From: Rotaria socialis
Taxonomy: Eukaryota; Rotifera; Eurotatoria; Philodinida; Philodinidae
NCBI GenBank assembly: GCA_905331475.1
Contig: CAJNYU010003048.1
Span: 1-64,000 of the forward strand
Length of the DNA stretch: 64,000 bases
Reading direction: 5' to 3'
Part shown: piece after piece, positions 37,465 to 51,264 of the stretch
Numbering within the stretch: position 1 is the first letter of the stretch
Layout: the number at the start of each line of letters is the position of its first letter
Notes under the pieces: generated by a model
The model's input: only the letters and a program-made list of their open reading frames with translations
What the model was told of the DNA's origin: nothing
Database searches by the model: none
Made by a program: the position numbers and the translations under genes

Positions 37465-38636
37465 ATGAGGTAGAAAAATACGCTAATTTCATTCGATAAA
37501 CTTGATTTATTATTTGTCTATACTAGTTCGCTCCGAGTACAAAAGCGGCTCGCGTCGTCAATCTTAAGTTGTGGTAATAAAAAGATCTGGCTCGATCCTA
37601 ACGAAGCTAATGAAATTGCCAACGCCAACACAAGTAAGTTATTTTTTCTCAACATATCCATTCGTCCTGGCCCTTCAACAATCATCGGTTTTTGATGTAA
37701 TAATATTTTATTGCGCATATAGCATTGATCGATACACACGAAGGGGATATCATAAATTATCAGTTTTGTTTGTCTTATACTTTTGTTGCTTTTGATATTT
37801 GATCAACAGAAAACAAATAACCTGAACAAAAAAAAAACAACAATATTATTATTGAGCTATGCTAAGCATTTGTCTTTTTTCTTTTAATTAGGACAAAGCG
37901 TACGTAAATTGATTAAAGATGGTTTAATTATCAAAAAACCAGTAGCTGTACATTCACGTTTTCGTACACGCAAAAACAATGAAGCTCGTCGTAAAGGTCG
38001 ACATATGGGTCATGGTAAACGAAAAGGTACAGCCAACGCACGTATGCCAACTAAGGTTAGTAAAATTTTCTTGCTGCCCTTTTTACTTGGTCTATGATCA
38101 CTTTTTAATTCAGATCCTTTGGATCCGTCGTATGCGTGTTTTACGTCGTTTATTGAAAAAATATCGTGCAGCAAAAAAAATTGATCGTCATTTGTAAGTT
38201 ATTTTATGCATAGAATACACAAAATAGAGAAATGATTTTTCTTGTTCTTAGATATCATGAGCTTTACTTGAAATGTAAAGGTAACGTATTCAAAAACAAA
38301 CGTGTATTAATGGAATTCATTCATAAGAAGAAGGCTGAAGTACAACGTACTAAGATGCTCTCGGATCAAGCTGTTGCCCGTCGGGAACGTACAAAAGAAA
38401 AACGCAACCGACGTGAACAACGTATTCGTCAAAAACAGATTGATTTTTTGGGCAAACAAGACGATGATGATACAAATGTAGCTGTTCAACAAGCTATTCA
38501 ACAACAAGCTCAAGCACCTGCTGCAGTACCAGCTTCACAACCACAACAACCAGCACCAAAAAAGGACAGCGGTAAAGAGAAAAAACAACAAAAGACTCAA
38601 GCACAACCTCAACAAACCCAATCGAAAAAGAAATAA
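37465..38636 (+). CDS. RPL19: 60S ribosomal protein L19 (eL19)
   Basis: A structural protein of the large cytosolic ribosomal subunit. Five exons: 37465-37469 (only ATG plus two bases, as is common in ribosomal protein genes), 37527-37633, 37892-38055, 38114-38193, 38252-38636; 246 residues. Conserved blocks: [78 protein letters not shown] and [17 protein letters not shown]. The usual animal protein is about 196 residues; this one has an extra C-terminal tail of about 50 residues rich in Gln, Ala, Pro and Lys. The start is chosen because the five-base exon restores the expected MS-S-L-R opening and correct phase. Confidence 0.95.
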
Positions 38637-41082
38637 AATATTTTAACTTAAAAAAGACGAATATTGGACATCAGTAACATTCATTGTGTCTTTTTATCTC
38701 GTTTTTTTTGTCATCGTCATCGATGAATTTTTCTTTGCCGTTTTTTTTTCTATACCATCAATAAATAAAAACAAGCAGCCACATATATACAATAAGAAAT
38801 GAAAATATATGATTTCTCTTTATGAAAAACTTACGAATTTTCTATGTTCGTTTAGCAAATAGAGCTCAATAGAATTTACAAAAGCGGCTTGTATAGAATT
38901 GATTCATTTTTGAAAGTGGCTAATTATCAAGCTATAGAAAGACAATGCTATTAAAGCGTATTTCTAAAATCTAAACTACCTCATAAAATTCGATAAATAA
39001 TAAAATATGAATTGCTAAAGGTTTCTTCGATCAGATGAGCTAAAAGATCGAAAAAGAAAGATATTAATAAAGGTCATGTTATTCTTTTCATTTACATAAA
39101 CGATATTTTGATGTTATGATCTGATATTATTAAGCGACAAGGTAATATCCTTTTATTTAACATTAATTCAATTAATTATTTAATTTTTTTATAGTTCTCT
39201 TACCGAAAAAAGTGAAACTTAACCATGCATTATAGATTTAAATTCAAACAAAAAAGTGAAAGAGATGTCATGTGTTGTTACATGAAGGCAAGAGTTCTAC
39301 GATGAAATTGAATTAGGTTTCTATAAAAAGCTCATTTTTTACTATTCGTGAACAACTTTTACTATCTAGATTAAGAAAATTTCAAGCACAGTATCATATT
39401 CCGAGAAGTTCACTTCATAGAAGCCACCAGATACTATAAAATTGCAGACGCACAATTCTTGTATGATCTTTTAGTTTAGTCAGTCATTGAGTGGTCTTGC
39501 CAATCGATCTTGCATGTTGCCGTATTGAAGAAAATATTCTTCTAGTCTGAATCTTAAATAATAAAGATAAACAGAAGATAGATCTCATGAAATTTAGTTT
39601 CAATGTATTAATCTTGCTATTTAGGAGTAAGATAGTATATAACTTTTGAAACAATCTTAATCGGTCGAGAAGAGTCTATCAGAAATATCTGCCTAGAATA
39701 ATAACGATGCAGCTGACAATGATCTATAGACTTAACTTATTTCTATATTATTGTACGGTTCATAAGCTAAATCTTGCACTCATATCTTACTATTTTCTCG
39801 TTAAAATGTAGTATCTTGTGCATCTGCATAGAATACTTATTAGTGTAGAGTTGCTTGTAAGATTACTATCATTAGATGTTTCGTTACATGATATTGCAAA
39901 ATATCATTGAGAAACATTTAGTGATCATATTTTATTGTGTAGTTTTTTTTAAATATATTACCTATATTTTTCTTAACTATAGCATCGATTTTGTTTGTTC
40001 CAAGACTCAGAATGGGAATCATTTGGTGCACTTTAGCCAAAATGAATATGGAAAAAGAAACTGAAATACTTGTGTAGCATTATTTTTTTGTAATACATCA
40101 AGTAGACATGCAAATTTTTCTTTTTTACATATTCCATGTGTAAGTTTGATTGTGTTAAATCTTTACATGAGAAGTTTTACTATGTGCTGGCTGATCAATA
40201 GTTAATAGGCATATAATTACGATTCGAGTGATGAAAATAAAAGATTTTGCGATTATCATCCGTATGAGATGAATATATTTTCTACAGTTCAATTTTTGAT
40301 AATAGTTTCTTTTTGAAAATTTAAATTGTTTTAGTTTACGTTTGAAAACCTATGAGCTACTTGGTAATCTTTTCTAACGTAACTTTTCTACAAGTTATGA
40401 ATTTATTTCAAATAATAAAGAAATTCTTTTTATATGTTCTGATATAAAAGATAACTGAAATGATAAGAGAAATCTAAATAACGATGAAGCTGAAATAGTT
40501 GTTAGCAATCACATTGAATCATATGTGTCTCAGTTAAATGTAAAATAACTGATTGAGCCTTTGAAATTGTCAAGAATACCATCGAGAACCGCAACTATTA
40601 ATAGTTGAGAGTGAATGAGGCTGATCGTTTTTTACGTCGCTACTATTCCTTAGCAGCAAGTCTCGTATTCTAAAACAAACTTTGGTTTATGATACTAAAC
40701 TTCTCTTGGTAAAGTACGATACAAGTTTCGTGTGATTGCGTAATAATATTTCTCTAAAGAATTATGAAATTCGGTTAAAACACAGCACTTTTTTTGCATA
40801 AAATCAATAGATCAACGCTCACTGTTTTAGCCTGCATTCGAGAACAACTGAAACTTCATAACCTGATTGCGGTTGAAAGTGATCATGACATGTGTTGTTG
40901 ATTTCATTTTCGCTGCTATCAAATTCTCTAAGCTTCAATTGAAATGACTAGCTACAAAAATAAAAATCATCATTAATAAACACGAGTGTAGCGTTATCTT
41001 GTCAGTCAAGCATATGTTTCATAGAGAGAAACACATCGAACTATATAATGAAATAAAATATTCTTATTCACATCATTCAACA
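38637..41082. other. Intergenic, no gene recognised
   Basis: About 2.4 kb of AT-rich sequence. No open frame has a signal of coding, and no inverted or tandem repeat stands out. Confidence 0.5.
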
Positions 41083-41764
41083 ATGAAGTCAATCATTATT
41101 CTATCATTAGTTCTTATTGTTTATGTTCTCGGTAGCGAAGGTTTTCTTTTTTCTAAAAAAAATGATACATCTGGGCACACGAAAGCACCGAAGAAAGGTT
41201 CAGTTGTATAAATCTAATTCATTCAGTTACTTTATTTCATTTATTCATTTATTTATTTAGAAAAATGCATGATTGTTAAGGGTAAAGGAAAAAATTTTGT
41301 TGGTGATATTATTCATATACACAAAGATTTTGCTCCAACATTGAAAATAATTGATAATATTGCTAAGCAATGTGACATTAAATTATCAATCAAAGGTTCT
41401 TATGAACCAGTAGCAGATCCATCCAAAGCGCTAAGATTTAATGCAGCCAACGTTGGTAAACAACTTACATTTGTCATTATGGATAAAACGGGAAAGAGAT
41501 TAATCTGCAATAAAATTTGTCTTACTAGTAAGTTTATTTATAATCCAGACAAGAATACATTTTACTCATATATAATATATCTTTGTAGAAGAAGGTGAAA
41601 AAGTTGCAGAGGTTAAATGTCTTGCTATTAATTTACGTAAACAAAATTTAACTTATGCTCCTCATGGAGAAGCAGGTACACTCAGTGATGGATCTGATAC
41701 AAAAGTCGGTTTCACTGATGTTGCTCGACGTATTCAAGAAGCATGCAAAGGTGTCAAAATTTAA
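41083..41764 (+). CDS. Small secreted protein, family not recognised
   Basis: Three exons (41083-41197, 41261-41527, 41589-41764), phases consistent, 185 residues. Residues 1-20 form a signal peptide (MKSIIILSLVLIVYVLGSEG). The mature part starts with a Lys-rich linker (SKKNDTSGHTKAPKKG) followed by a compact domain with Cys in KCMIVKG, QCDIKLSI, LICNKICL, VKCLAI and QEACKG, six in all, which could form three disulphides. The region from FAPTLKIIDNIAKQC to IKGSYEP faintly recalls the start of M15-type peptidase-like folds, but I see no metal ligands, so I give no function. Another ATG at 40999 is in frame, but the one chosen opens directly on the signal peptide. Confidence 0.7.
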
Positions 41765-44525
41765 TATACGTGACCTATTCAATGATTATTATTGGCTCTT
41801 TAAACTTCTTCTTTATTAGATTAAAATTCAAATAGATATTGCTAATAAAATATATCTCGATATAAATAGTTTTTTTTCGATTTTAGTAAACGCACGAAAT
41901 ATTCGTATATTGAATCTACAAGTATATAATTTAAGTTCTTTAAGCCACTTTGAAATGGTTCCTTAGATGATTGCCATTGTGCTAAATTAATTAAATAGAT
42001 ATGAACTTCGTTCTGGTGTTTTGCATTAAATAGTTTCCCAAAAGCAGACATTTGCTGTATTTTATTAAAAATAAAAAGTAACTTTTCATAAGAAAATTTT
42101 GATTTCACTCTTTTTATTAAATGATCAATACAAGCCACGAACAAAATGTTTTGATCTTTTTTTTTGTTATACTTGTTAAGATGGCCACATATATACATTC
42201 ATACAAGGAGGGAAAAGCTGATCTATAATTTTGTGAGTTAAGCTGATTTTTTGATTTAAAGCGATTTTGATTTTTAGCTGAGTTAAATCAACTTTTTCAC
42301 CCTTGCATTCATATGTTATTGTGTTGTACACAAACATAACAGAGCAAGCTTTGTACAAGTCAATTTTTGATTCTTTTCATTTTCAATTAAACACATCGTA
42401 AATGCTTCGAAAGGCAAAACAGAAAGACTATAATCCGATAATCGATTAACGAAAAAAATATAATGAAGCTTTTTTTTTATTCTGAGAAACTATCTGTATA
42501 TATATAGCTACTTAGCAAATTTATCTATTTTGTTAAACAATGATTACAATATAAATGGTAAACCAGAAGGTACTACTCCATATAACAAGTTATACAAGAA
42601 AAACAAATTCGCTCTCAGAAACTACTGAGAATGCAATTAATTAATCACCTAGAAGATTGTATGAGTTTCACTTTCATGTATCTGATGTATATTGAACATA
42701 CGATCGAGAAACTGAACGTAGGCATTCATGTTCAAATAAAATGTTCACATTCTACTAGTACTATGCATCATAAGAAGAAGAAAAATTAAACAATATTTGT
42801 TAATCTTCACTTGATCATCTTTCATGAGATATCATCAACATCATTCATCGTTTATGCAGATAAATCACATATGCATGTTGATACTTGCAGTAGATCAATG
42901 ACATAACAATTGATAGTTGAAACAGACATCGAGACATGTTAAACAGAGGTAAGCATTTTTTTATCATCAAAATCATCTAACTGGAAATCAAAGTTCTATA
43001 AAATATGCTGACATTATCTTTCGATGAAACGCTTTATTGTTTTTAGTTTTCTATGCTAGTCGTGTGGTTAAACATAAGTACTTTGATTGGATGTTTGTAT
43101 CTGGATGAAATAAGATCGGAAAGCTTCTATCGTATTCATAAGAGCATTTGATGCCATTTTAATCGTCTCGGTTTTTGATTCATTCAATGATCAAAATATA
43201 TTTTGCTCTTACTAATCTATTAATTATTTATAAAATTATTAATTCATTTGTATATGTTCATGGCAAATAAAACTGGACAGAGTAAAAAAAAGAAAAATTA
43301 CGTAAAATAGCACTGAGATGAATCTCATTTTTTCGCTATTCATTCTGACATGCACAAGTGTATTTGCTTATATTGCTGCGTGTTATATCTCTGTCTATTA
43401 TCGAAACAAAGAAGAGCGAAATAAAGGTTATAGGAAAACAAGACATTTGAATGGAAGTAATAAATATCTCGTCGACAACAAAATCATCATCATCAAACAA
43501 TAGTCTCTTGATCGGGTTGAAGTTATGCCAGTCATAGTAATAAAGATGAAAGAATCAAATGGGATGTTTTCACCTTTATTCGAGCGATCAAGAAACCTCA
43601 TCCTTTTGTTCTTCTTCTCTCTAGTATTTCATTTTCTTTCGTCAAACTTACTACTTCAAAAGCTAGACATATTGTTGTTCGAACCAAAAACAGGTACGCA
43701 TATGTGTGAATAAATGAAGAGAACGGAATTCGTTCTTGCATTAGTATATCGAAAGAGCAAGGCGATAAATACATAGGACAGACACCAGTTATTTTTGCTC
43801 ATTCAAAGATAAAATAGATCATTATCATATCATTAGATCTATTAGTATAATTTCTTTGATATAAGCTGATATAACGTACAAAACATCGTTCTGTTTTGGG
43901 GCTAGTACTCCGGTAATTAAGCAGAGATTTATTTTTTGAGCTGAGACGTACCTTTCTCAAACATCGAGAACTAAAAGTGTTTGAATACCATAGTTCCAGA
44001 AAGTAATCCGTTAGAACAGATCATTCCGAACTAGATTACATTTTCGATAAACCTAAGCAAGCATTCGACTTGCTGACATTTATATATAAATATATTAGAT
44101 TTCAGGGCTTATCAATCATGAAGTTTTGTTGTACATGTGATAGATATGCTTAAGAACTGTAGTACATGTTGTCTAACCCCTACTAATCGCATGTGTATTC
44201 ATTCGTTTGAAAGGCTCTTTCGCTAGCAATAACTAATTGAATCATAGGTCGCCATTCAAAAGTTTCATAAAATAACTTCAATGTGTTTAATCGATCATTT
44301 AGAATTGAATTTTATTACACACTCTTGCAAAACAATCAAAAGGTATAAATACAATATATTTTTTTAAAAAATCAGTTTTCACTAATTCGCCTAGAGAAAA
44401 ACACTAGTTCTACTGTATACGACGGATAATTTTAGATAAAACTTCGATTTTCATTTAGGTAAGTTTTGTTTGTGATAACTTTATTATGGTATCATCAGAA
44501 TAATTAGACTTTAATGTATAAGTAT
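41765..44525. other. Intergenic, no gene recognised
   Basis: AT-rich; a 61-codon open frame at 43318-43503 has one hydrophobic N-terminal segment but no other support. No repeats of note. Confidence 0.45.
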
Positions 44526-44598
44526 ATGAGTAGTAAAAAAAAATCACCAGCGTTTCAAATCGTATATCCAGTATTAAAAGAATTTCAAGAAAAAAGTA
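44526..44598 (+). other. Possible upstream first exon
   Basis: ATG at 44526 reads MSSKKKSPAFQIVYPVLKEF and then meets a good donor (GTAAGC at about 44597). It lies 0.7 kb before the first PDZ exon and on the same strand, so it may be an alternative first exon of that gene or a fragment of something else. No splice acceptor joining it in phase could be confirmed. Confidence 0.3.
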
Positions 44599-45294
44599 AG
44601 CATCTTATTTGTTTGTCACTGAAAACTCAAAATTTATCATTAATGCAACCACCAATAATAGAGTACCCTCAAGGAACCACTTTTGTTTTGAGTTAAACTA
44701 AAACATCTGTGCCAAGCATTTTCTAAACGCATAGAAAATAAATTAAAGCTTAGTATTGAGCATAACAAAAAATGATCTGCCACTATAACAAATTTAGTGT
44801 TCTGCAAAAAGAAACACCAACAGTGCTATTGATTATTACAGGAATAATACGCAAAAACAGTAAACTGATCTATTCCCACAATTTGAAAATCATTGGCAGA
44901 GATGCGACTCACTGAGTCTCGGCGTGTAGCTCACCTTGTAAATGATCGATATAATTAATAGCAAGTAAAAACTGTCTATTAGGATCATTATTTGTGTATT
45001 TCTATTCCTGCATTGAAATCTTCAATTGCGTACCTTGAAATTTTCGGTTACAAATCCCAATCATAGAACTAGGTGTTAATGAGAATGAATTATAGAATAT
45101 GAAAATAAACTTAATTGTTCTCTTATTAACTAAAAAAGTATATCTATTAGAATATAGTATAATGGGTAAAACTAAAAAATTCAACAACTCTTCGAATCCA
45201 TAGAAAAATTGACGACAACGATATATATTTAACTGGCTTATACGACGTTTTACAATATATTAATCGATTAATAAATACTAAATCTCTGTTTAAT

Positions 45295-48200
45295 ATGAAT
45301 ACCATTCAAAAGAAATCAGCATCATCGATCACTGATACTAAAAAAACATCATTACCAATAACGAATAATATAGCTGTTGCATCTTCGAGTAATTTATCAA
45401 AGTCAGTCCAAGACGATGTTCAAAAACCATCGATATATGAAGAATATTCGGTTTTACAATTTAATGATACTAATACAGATAATATTCGTCATATTGAATT
45501 AAAAGAAGCATTAGGGTTAGATTTCAATTCTTTTCTACCTGGTAACAATCAAACTCAAATACATTTTATCAGTAATGTTCAACCATATTCAATACCTTAC
45601 AAAGCTGGTTTACGTGATGGTGATCGCATTTTAACAGTTAACGGTTTAGATATAACAAATAATACACATGAAGATGTCCGAAATATGATTTTGAATAAGT
45701 CCGCAGTAAAATTAACAGTTATGTATGATCCAAAATATTTAAGTTTAATTCAATGCACTAAGAGCGATCTAAATAAAACAACTTCTTCGCCACGATCAAA
45801 TTATGAATCTAAAGAGAGAAAACTATCAAAGGATTTGAATACTATTTTATTTCTTGATAGTCAAGGTCCCGTTAATATAAAACATTGTATTATTAAAAAA
45901 GAAAGCGCTTATAAAATGATAGGTTTTTTATTGCGTTATACAGCTAATCTTCATATGACCGATGGTGTTAAAATTAATTTTCCAGCTTATAATAGTGGCC
46001 TACGTAGTGGTGATGTTATTCTATTCATTAATAAAAAGAATATTGAACAAATGACACATAATGATGTTAAAGTGATTATTCAAACACTAACAAATTCAAA
46101 TCAAACTATTGATTTAATAGTAATTAATAAGAATGATATGCAACGCTACAGAAATTATAAAGAAAATAATGTTATCGATTGGAATAGTATTCTATCAAAC
46201 AATAATGAAGATGATAAAAATGAAGAACAAAGTAAGTTATATGTTATAAACATGATAGGACATGTTGAATCTTTCTTTGTGTAGGATTTTTAAAATTAGA
46301 ATTTTCTTTCGTTTAAATATTTGTCTTGTTCCCTACGTGAAAGTCATTATCACCATAGTTCATTGATAGAAATTGATGCATTTCTTTGTTTTATTGAATA
46401 TTCGTTTACTATATGATTATATTTTAGCTGAACCATTATATTCTTGTCTTGATCATCGTCCTTCAAACATTCGACCTGAAATATCAACGAATGCTTTTCC
46501 AATAGGGAGTCGTATTTGCGTACTGGAAATATCGAATACTCGTAAAGCTGGTTTTGCAATCAGTAATACGAATTCACCACCATATATTGTTTGTAAAATT
46601 GAAAATAAATCGCCAGCAGAAAAAGCTGGTTTAAAACTTAATGATATACTTTTATCCGTTAATGGAAAATCATTGACTGAAACAAGTTACAAAGATACTG
46701 TTCAATTAATAAAAGAAGCACTTCAACAAAAAACTATTCAAATGGTTGTTAATCAACAATCATCATCAGAAGAAAATCAAACAAAAGAAAAAAGTAAATC
46801 ATTGACAAGTCAACACAGTGACCATAGTGATGTTCTAATCGTTGATTCAAAAGAAATAAATTCCAACACTATCAACACTGTACAACAATATCAAAGTATG
46901 TAGAAAAAAAATAAACAAACAGATGAGAATCTTCTCATTTACAAAACCAAATCGCTCAATTATCTTTCACTATCCCAGTTTAAACTTTAATCGTCAGTTA
47001 TTCATGCAAACAAAACTCTGTGAATAGAAATAGCTTTTTTTCTCGTTATGTTTACTCTATTTCTTATCTTCGTATTAGGTCTGTTTTAACTCATCTTTCT
47101 TTCTTTCTTTGTTTCTTATTGTAAAATATTCTTTAAACTAGTCCTTTAGTAAATGAATGCAGGATTAGTCAACTTGTTTTATCTCTCACACATTGTTTAA
47201 GCTGTGATGACAATCACTTCTTCCTTCATACATTACTTATAATCGAGATAAACTTTTCGTCGATTACAACAAAACGAACATGGAGTATGTCCAAGGCGAG
47301 TTTTATTTTACATGGAATATTATTTACTTCTACGTATATATTGAATAAATTATTTCATTTTTCAGGGCAACGAACTAAAGAATTATCTTACACATTACGA
47401 CTTTGTCATTTACATGCAACAAATACTACTGATGGGAAACCAACAATAACATTCGGTTTTGAAATAACCGAAGATCCTGATTATGAATATCCAGTTATAT
47501 CACATGTTGAAATAAAATCACCGGGTGAACGTGCTGGTTTACAAGTACGAGACGTACTATTAAAAGTCAATGATCGTAAAACAAAAGGTTTAAAATTTGA
47601 GAAAGTTAAAAAAGCAATTGAAAAAGGTAAACAAGATGGTCGATTAGAAATTCTTGTTGTTGACAAAGAAGTATTTGATTATTGCAAAAGAACAAACAAA
47701 AAATTCAAACAACCTGATATTAAAATAAAACATATTTTTCCAAAGAGTCGATTATCCACAAGTTTATTAAAATTACCTTCAATAACTGCAACATCATCAC
47801 TTACCCCAGACGATCGTACAGAACAAATAACACATGCTGCTTCTACATTTAATGTACATCGTCTTTCTATACCAAAACCAGCAGAATCCGAAGATAAACA
47901 AGTCGATAAAGTATCATCTAATTTTCAATCCAAAGTTGACTCTGATATTCCATTACCAAACAATCCATATGATACTACCGATACTTCTATTTTTCATGAA
48001 ACACCATGTATATCTCTTGATTCTGTACTGAATTCAGTTCAACAAATGAATACATCATCAGTAGACCAGAATTTAGCAAGTAAAAAACAAAGAGAAGCAA
48101 GCCAATCATCAACTGATCAATCAATAAAAGAGTTCATATCAAATACAATCAATAATATTTTTCAAAACATTGGAACTCAGAAATCAGTTCAACGTTTGTG

Positions 48201-50434
48201 ATCAGTTTTTTTTCCATTATTTTGCATGTAGCTATATTAGCATATCTTTGAAACTTTATTTTCTTCTTTCTTTGCACGATTGTGGTTTTTAAACAAAATG
48301 CAGTTTCTTCCTACATTTCGTTTGCTCTTCTTTTATATTTGTATACATCATAAATGCATGCTAGTGCTTTATATAACTACGCCTATTGTAGATTAAGATA
48401 ATCAATCAAGACCTTCACGTAGATTTATAAAATAGCACAAATACAATAGGTTACTTAATTACCTAAGATTAGACTGTATCTTTTCTTCTTTTCACTAATT
48501 TACATATAATAAAACTTCATGGGATACAATTAATATGTTTGATTGTCATTGATATTTTCGAGTTTATCTCTTAGCTATGAGATAATTGTCAAGTTTTAGA
48601 TATTATATCTAAGATAAATATCGAATGGAATAATAAAAGATTATTTCTTTTTTCTTGTAGCGGATTATGATATTCCTATAGAACATCCCAAGAATTCAAA
48701 AACATTAACATCATCACTACCGACAACTCGCCATGATAAAAATCTTTCTGAACAAGTTCGACATATTTCACAATCATGCAATACAATTTGCTCAAATCAA
48801 TCTAATGGATTGTATGATTATATTAGGGATCCACGTCGATGTGTACTCAAAATAGAACGCAATAAAGGGCTTGGTTTTATTCTTAGTGCCACAAATGATT
48901 ATGATCATACGATTACTGCTGTTGAAAAAGTATGTATAAATAAAAACCAATGAGACTTGTAATGGTATCATTCTCTTATGTTTTATGAAAATAAAAATAG
49001 AATTCTGCAGCTGATACTGCTGGCTTACAAATAAATGATGAAATCATCGAAATTGATGGTCGATTTGTAAGAAATATAAAATATGAACAGGTTCGTTATT
49101 TTCTGTTTTTCTTTATTTGATTAACCAACTATTCACACATCTAATAACGGTGCCAAAGGTGATCTTAAATTCATTTCAAAATTCTGATTGCTCACGTATT
49201 TGTGAGAAGAAAGTAGCTCTTCTTTTTATAAATCATGTCGAAATCGAGAGCAGATATAATTGAAATTTAGGTTAGTTTTGTGATAATCTTGTAATTTAGG
49301 TGGTTGATATACTCATTTCTGCCATGCACACTCGTGAAACAGTTGAATTATCTGTTGTTAATAGTCGTTCGAGTGATATTTATCTACCATCAATTGATAC
49401 ACATAAGACAACAAGCGTTAATAATTTATCAAATAACAGTAACAATAAAAACAGTAATAATAATAATAATAATAACAATATTTTAATGGGCACAACATGT
49501 ACAACAACTGTTTTGGATAAAAATCATATAATTAGTCGATTGGATAGTCTCAGTCAACAAATAATGAACAGAATTTATACTAATTTGCCAGATCAATCGA
49601 ACATCTTTCATAATACTATCAATCAAAGTCTCTTTGGAAGTTTACCGTCAATAAGCACAGGTTTTAATGAACAATATACTTTTCCTATGATAGAATTATA
49701 TAAATATATTTTAAATTCAGGAATTGCTTCTTCACCTAAAGCACCTTTGTCGGAGAAAACTAATTCAATGGCATCGTTAAGTAAGTTGTATTTATTTGCC
49801 ATTAAATGGAATATTTCATTTCATTATTCATAATCAGAAAACTCATGTAGCAATATATTGGATAGCTATAAAAAAGATGTACCCACTGCAAGACTTTGTC
49901 GTATTCAAGAATTTCAATCATCATCGTTCTACGGTTTCTTTCTTTGTGGAGATCCGAAAAAGCTTGGGTAAAATTAGTTTCGCTTCTCAAATAATATTGT
50001 ATTCTCTTTTTTTCGATTAGTCGAATATTCATTGCTGATATAAGAAAAAATTCATCAGCAGCTCTTTGTGGATTACGTGATGGTGATCAAATTATTGAAG
50101 TCAACGGTACAAATATTCAAGCATTGACTTATGAAACAATCTTAAACATGATAAAAATACACATGGAGCATCGTGATCTTGAATTACTTGTACTTGACAA
50201 AAAGTCTTTTCGTTGGTACCAGGAACGAAACTATCCAATGACCTTACAAACATTACCAACCATTGTTCATATTGAACCTATTATTAATGATATAAATTCT
50301 GAAAAAAAGTCTTCACAAGTATTTGATAGAAATACTGACAATACCGATTCAATTGGTAGGTTTTTTCAAAATGTTGTATGACATCATATTTTTTCTCTTA
50401 TTTAGATCAACAAGTATCGACCACCAATCTTTAA
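45295..50434 (+). CDS. Six-PDZ scaffold protein, NHERF/PDZK1-like
   Basis: A membrane-associated adaptor family that gathers channels, transporters and receptors at the apical cortex. Exons: 45295-46231, 46428-46895, 47366-48193, 48661-48929, 49001-49090, 49300-49780, 49838-49967, 50021-50355, 50406-50434; phases agree, 1188 residues. Six PDZ domains at about 65-150, 200-285, 338-420, 475-560, 800-890 and 1025-1130, each with the carboxylate/helix signature (for example KAGLRDGDRILTVNG, SPAEKAGLKLNDILLSVNG, ERAGLQVRDVLLKVND, ADTAGLQINDEIIEIDG, AALCGLRDGDQIIEVNG). PDZ4 and PDZ6 end in LVVDKE/LVLDKK, as in NHERF proteins. Between PDZ5 and PDZ6 is an Asn-rich run. The protein ends in TTNL, a class I PDZ ligand. 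No ERM-binding tail is evident. An extra upstream exon is possible. Confidence 0.85.
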
Positions 50435-51259
50435 TTACAATGTGAAAATTATTAACACCTATATGAAGTCTTCCCTCTTGTTTTCTTCTTCTTCTTCTTC
50501 TTTCAATAGAGAATATGTATGGATAAATCTTCTAATTTTCTATAATTTAATAATGAAAATAAAATACGTCTATAGTAAGACGTGTTCTATTTCTTGAAGA
50601 TCAACCATCTGTTAGCTAACTCATTTGTTGACATGTAGATTTTAATCTCTTTTTTTTATGTTCTATTGTTTTTCTTTATTTATTTGCCAATATAATTCAG
50701 TGAAGCATACGAAAATTTGCACATAAATTATAGTATCACTATGAAATTATGTATTACAAAAGTCGAGCACGGCTTTTAATATACTTGGCTATATAACATA
50801 AACTAGTAATCATATTATCTTATTCTTATAATTTGATAAATGTATAGTTTTGAGAAAATTACTACGTTTTGCTCTTCTTAGAATTGATAGAATGCAAAAA
50901 AGAACAAGAATAAAATGAGTTTTCTTTTCAATTCACTTTTCATATATCAAGTATTTGTTAATTTTCGGTTCTATAAAACAATATCAAGTCATATGTATCA
51001 ATAGTTACAAAAGTAAGCATATTTTCAAGATGATTTAAGTTCAATTTCACCGTTTATTTGTAACTCATACATTTCTATTTGATCAATTAAATCTCCTGAA
51101 GTTAAATTGACATGTTTTCTATATTATCCAATAGTGTTGATACTGCATTATCCAGTAAAATACGTTCACGACTGAACGTGTATTTTTGAAAACTAGATAG
51201 AAAAATAATACAGAGAAGCGAGATAAATGCTACTACTGTACTTGTATCCGAATTAAGAT
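50435..51259. other. Intergenic, no gene recognised
   Basis: AT-rich region downstream of the PDZ gene; AATAAA-type words near 50556 could serve polyadenylation. Confidence 0.45.
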
Positions 51260-51264
51260 AGGAA

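Noticed and set aside
43318..43503. 61-codon frame with an N-terminal hydrophobic segment
   Set aside because: No promoter, splice or family evidence; such frames are expected by chance in AT-rich DNA.
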